A stretch of DNA of 64,000 nucleotides from Sulfurimonas sp. (lineage in GTDB: Bacteria; Campylobacterota; Campylobacteria; Campylobacterales; Sulfurimonadaceae): positions 1-64,000 of the forward strand of contig NZ_JABIOQ010000074.1 of NCBI RefSeq assembly GCF_018698455.1. Direction: 5' to 3'. Below, one piece after another: positions 63,326-64,000 of the stretch (its first letter is position 1; each line of letters opens with the position of its first letter). Both the position numbers and the translations under genes were made by a program. The notes beneath the pieces are model-generated. The model did no database searches. It saw only the letters and a program-made list of their open reading frames with translations, and had not been told where the DNA came from.

Positions 63326-63390
63326 TGATTATGTAAGTCAAATTTTAGAATATCTTGTAATAATTACACATTAAATAAAAAAGAGAAATA

Positions 63391-63846
63391 ATGCATACAT
63401 TTCAAATTGCGAAGTCAGTACTAGATGGTTATAAAAATGAGAATCTCAGTGAAGAAAGAATTAACTTTTTAATCGAACAAGCCAATGAGCAGCTTGATGA
63501 AATATCTCAAAAAAAAGAGATATATAGTGGTTTTTTAAACAAGATTAATGCACCTCAAAAGATAGACAATATTATTCTTTGGATACTTCTTTTATCAAAT
63601 GAAACAATATGTTGTGATTATAGTGATGAATTTAAGAAAGGTTTTCGAGATATAATTCCAGTTAGTGATTTAGCAGATTTATTACTCTATGTTGTTCACT
63701 TAAAAAAAGTTAAAAACATTGAATTAGATGGGTTAGATTTTTTATTGGAATATCAAGAAGAAGGTATAGAAGAAGTGGACCAATTTAGCTTTACAAATAC
63801 CTTGCTCTATATCCAAAAATCAAAAGAAGTAGAAATAGAGTTTTAG
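63391..63846 (+). CDS. Unknown helical protein
   Basis: A 151-residue acidic, mainly helical protein, with LSEERINFLIEQANEQLDEI near the start and a hydrophobic IILWILLLSNE near residue 55. No family was recognised. It is preceded by AAAGAG and follows the sir2-linked unknown gene in the same direction. Confidence 0.55.
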   Translation: MHTFQIAKSVLDGYKNENLSEERINFLIEQANEQLDEISQKKEIYSGFLNKINAPQKIDNIILWILLLSNETICCDYSDEFKKGFRDIIPVSDLADLLLYVVHLKKVKNIELDGLDFLLEYQEEGIEEVDQFSFTNTLLYIQKSKEVEIEF

Positions 63847-64000
63847 GGTGAAGTACAAAGAAGTAGAATAAGGAAATTGATAGTGCGGGGAAATTCTCTC
63901 TTTTAGAGAGTTTGAATAGTTACAAAACGATAAAGAAACAAGTGCAACGATAAGAGAATATGTGAAGTTCCCCTTCTCTTTGATTTGTCATCAGAGGCTT
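63847..64000. other. Right-edge region, no gene seen
   Basis: The last 154 bases hold no convincing coding frame. A weak stem (TCTCT/AGAGA, with ATTC/GAAT outside) lies near 63892-63917 and could end the preceding transcript. GGGGAA near 63886 and TTCCCC near 63971 are complementary but far apart. Confidence 0.4.

Overview
The window is AT-rich DNA from a Campylobacterota (Epsilonproteobacteria) bacterium, most likely a Sulfurimonas-like free-living species. Grounds: the gene run carB - mreC - mreB - clpX - lpxA - fabZ - queH, the UPF0323 lipoprotein next to a glutathionylspermidine-synthase-like gene, a fused CcsBA cytochrome c synthase, a short TsaC/Sua5 protein, an FlgS-like kinase, and dense overlapping genes with TTG/GTG starts. 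Taxonomy is inferred from gene content and protein style; no database was searched.

Layout. (1) 1-8021: a surface-glycan locus (GT4 transferase, SDR epimerase, WbpL/WecA-like phosphosugar transferase, PglF/WbpM-like dehydratase), interrupted between epimerase and phosphosugar transferase by an island of toxin-antitoxin (TA) genes. (2) 8070-10815: a fused antitoxin/toxin relic, a periplasmic DNA ligase, and a hipBA module. (3) 10812-22705, minus strand: GSS-like gene, UPF0323 lipoprotein, membrane protein, TsaC-like, carB, MipA-like, mreC, mreB, clpX, lpxA, fabZ and queH. queH lacks any usual start codon and appears to begin at ATC. (4) 22815-25161: a degenerate GGDEF protein, a cyclophilin, a response-regulator pseudogene split by an IS630-type relic, and a BFD-like protein. 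(5) 25323-36816: dsbD, rhlE with a helicase-domain-like partner, lpxB, cytochrome c, an inactive-looking dihydroorotase, tgt, a diguanylate cyclase, efp, a 63-bp near-perfect palindrome and an ATP-grasp/HhH fusion. (6) 36931-46772: dnaE, M18 aminopeptidase, FlgS-like kinase, porin-like protein, GGDEF-EAL protein. (7) 46887-58898: seven-heme cytochrome, MORN/YwqK protein, ccsBA, DUF2461, hemH, HAD phosphatase, coiled-coil membrane protein, tiny membrane protein, Pif1-like helicase. (8) 58919-63846: a MerR regulator divergent from a small envelope thioredoxin operon, then an LRV-repeat protein, a Sir2 deacylase and two unknown proteins.

The most unusual structure is the TA archipelago at about 2.0-10.9 kb. 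It holds five modules in different states: hepT with a frameshifted mntA, yefM with only the first 15 codons of yoeB, an intact antitoxin/relE pair, an antitoxin-N/toxin-C fusion relic, and an intact hipBA. Two of the insertions are flanked by direct, slightly diverged copies of the 3' coding end of the neighbouring chromosomal gene ('gene-tail echoes': 57 bp of the epimerase, 43 bp of the GSS-like gene). No integrase is present. In the hipBA case the TA promoter starts at the edge of the echo, and in the yoeB case the stop codon that ends the truncated toxin lies inside a consensus -35 box. This suggests a repeated way of docking TA cassettes at gene ends.
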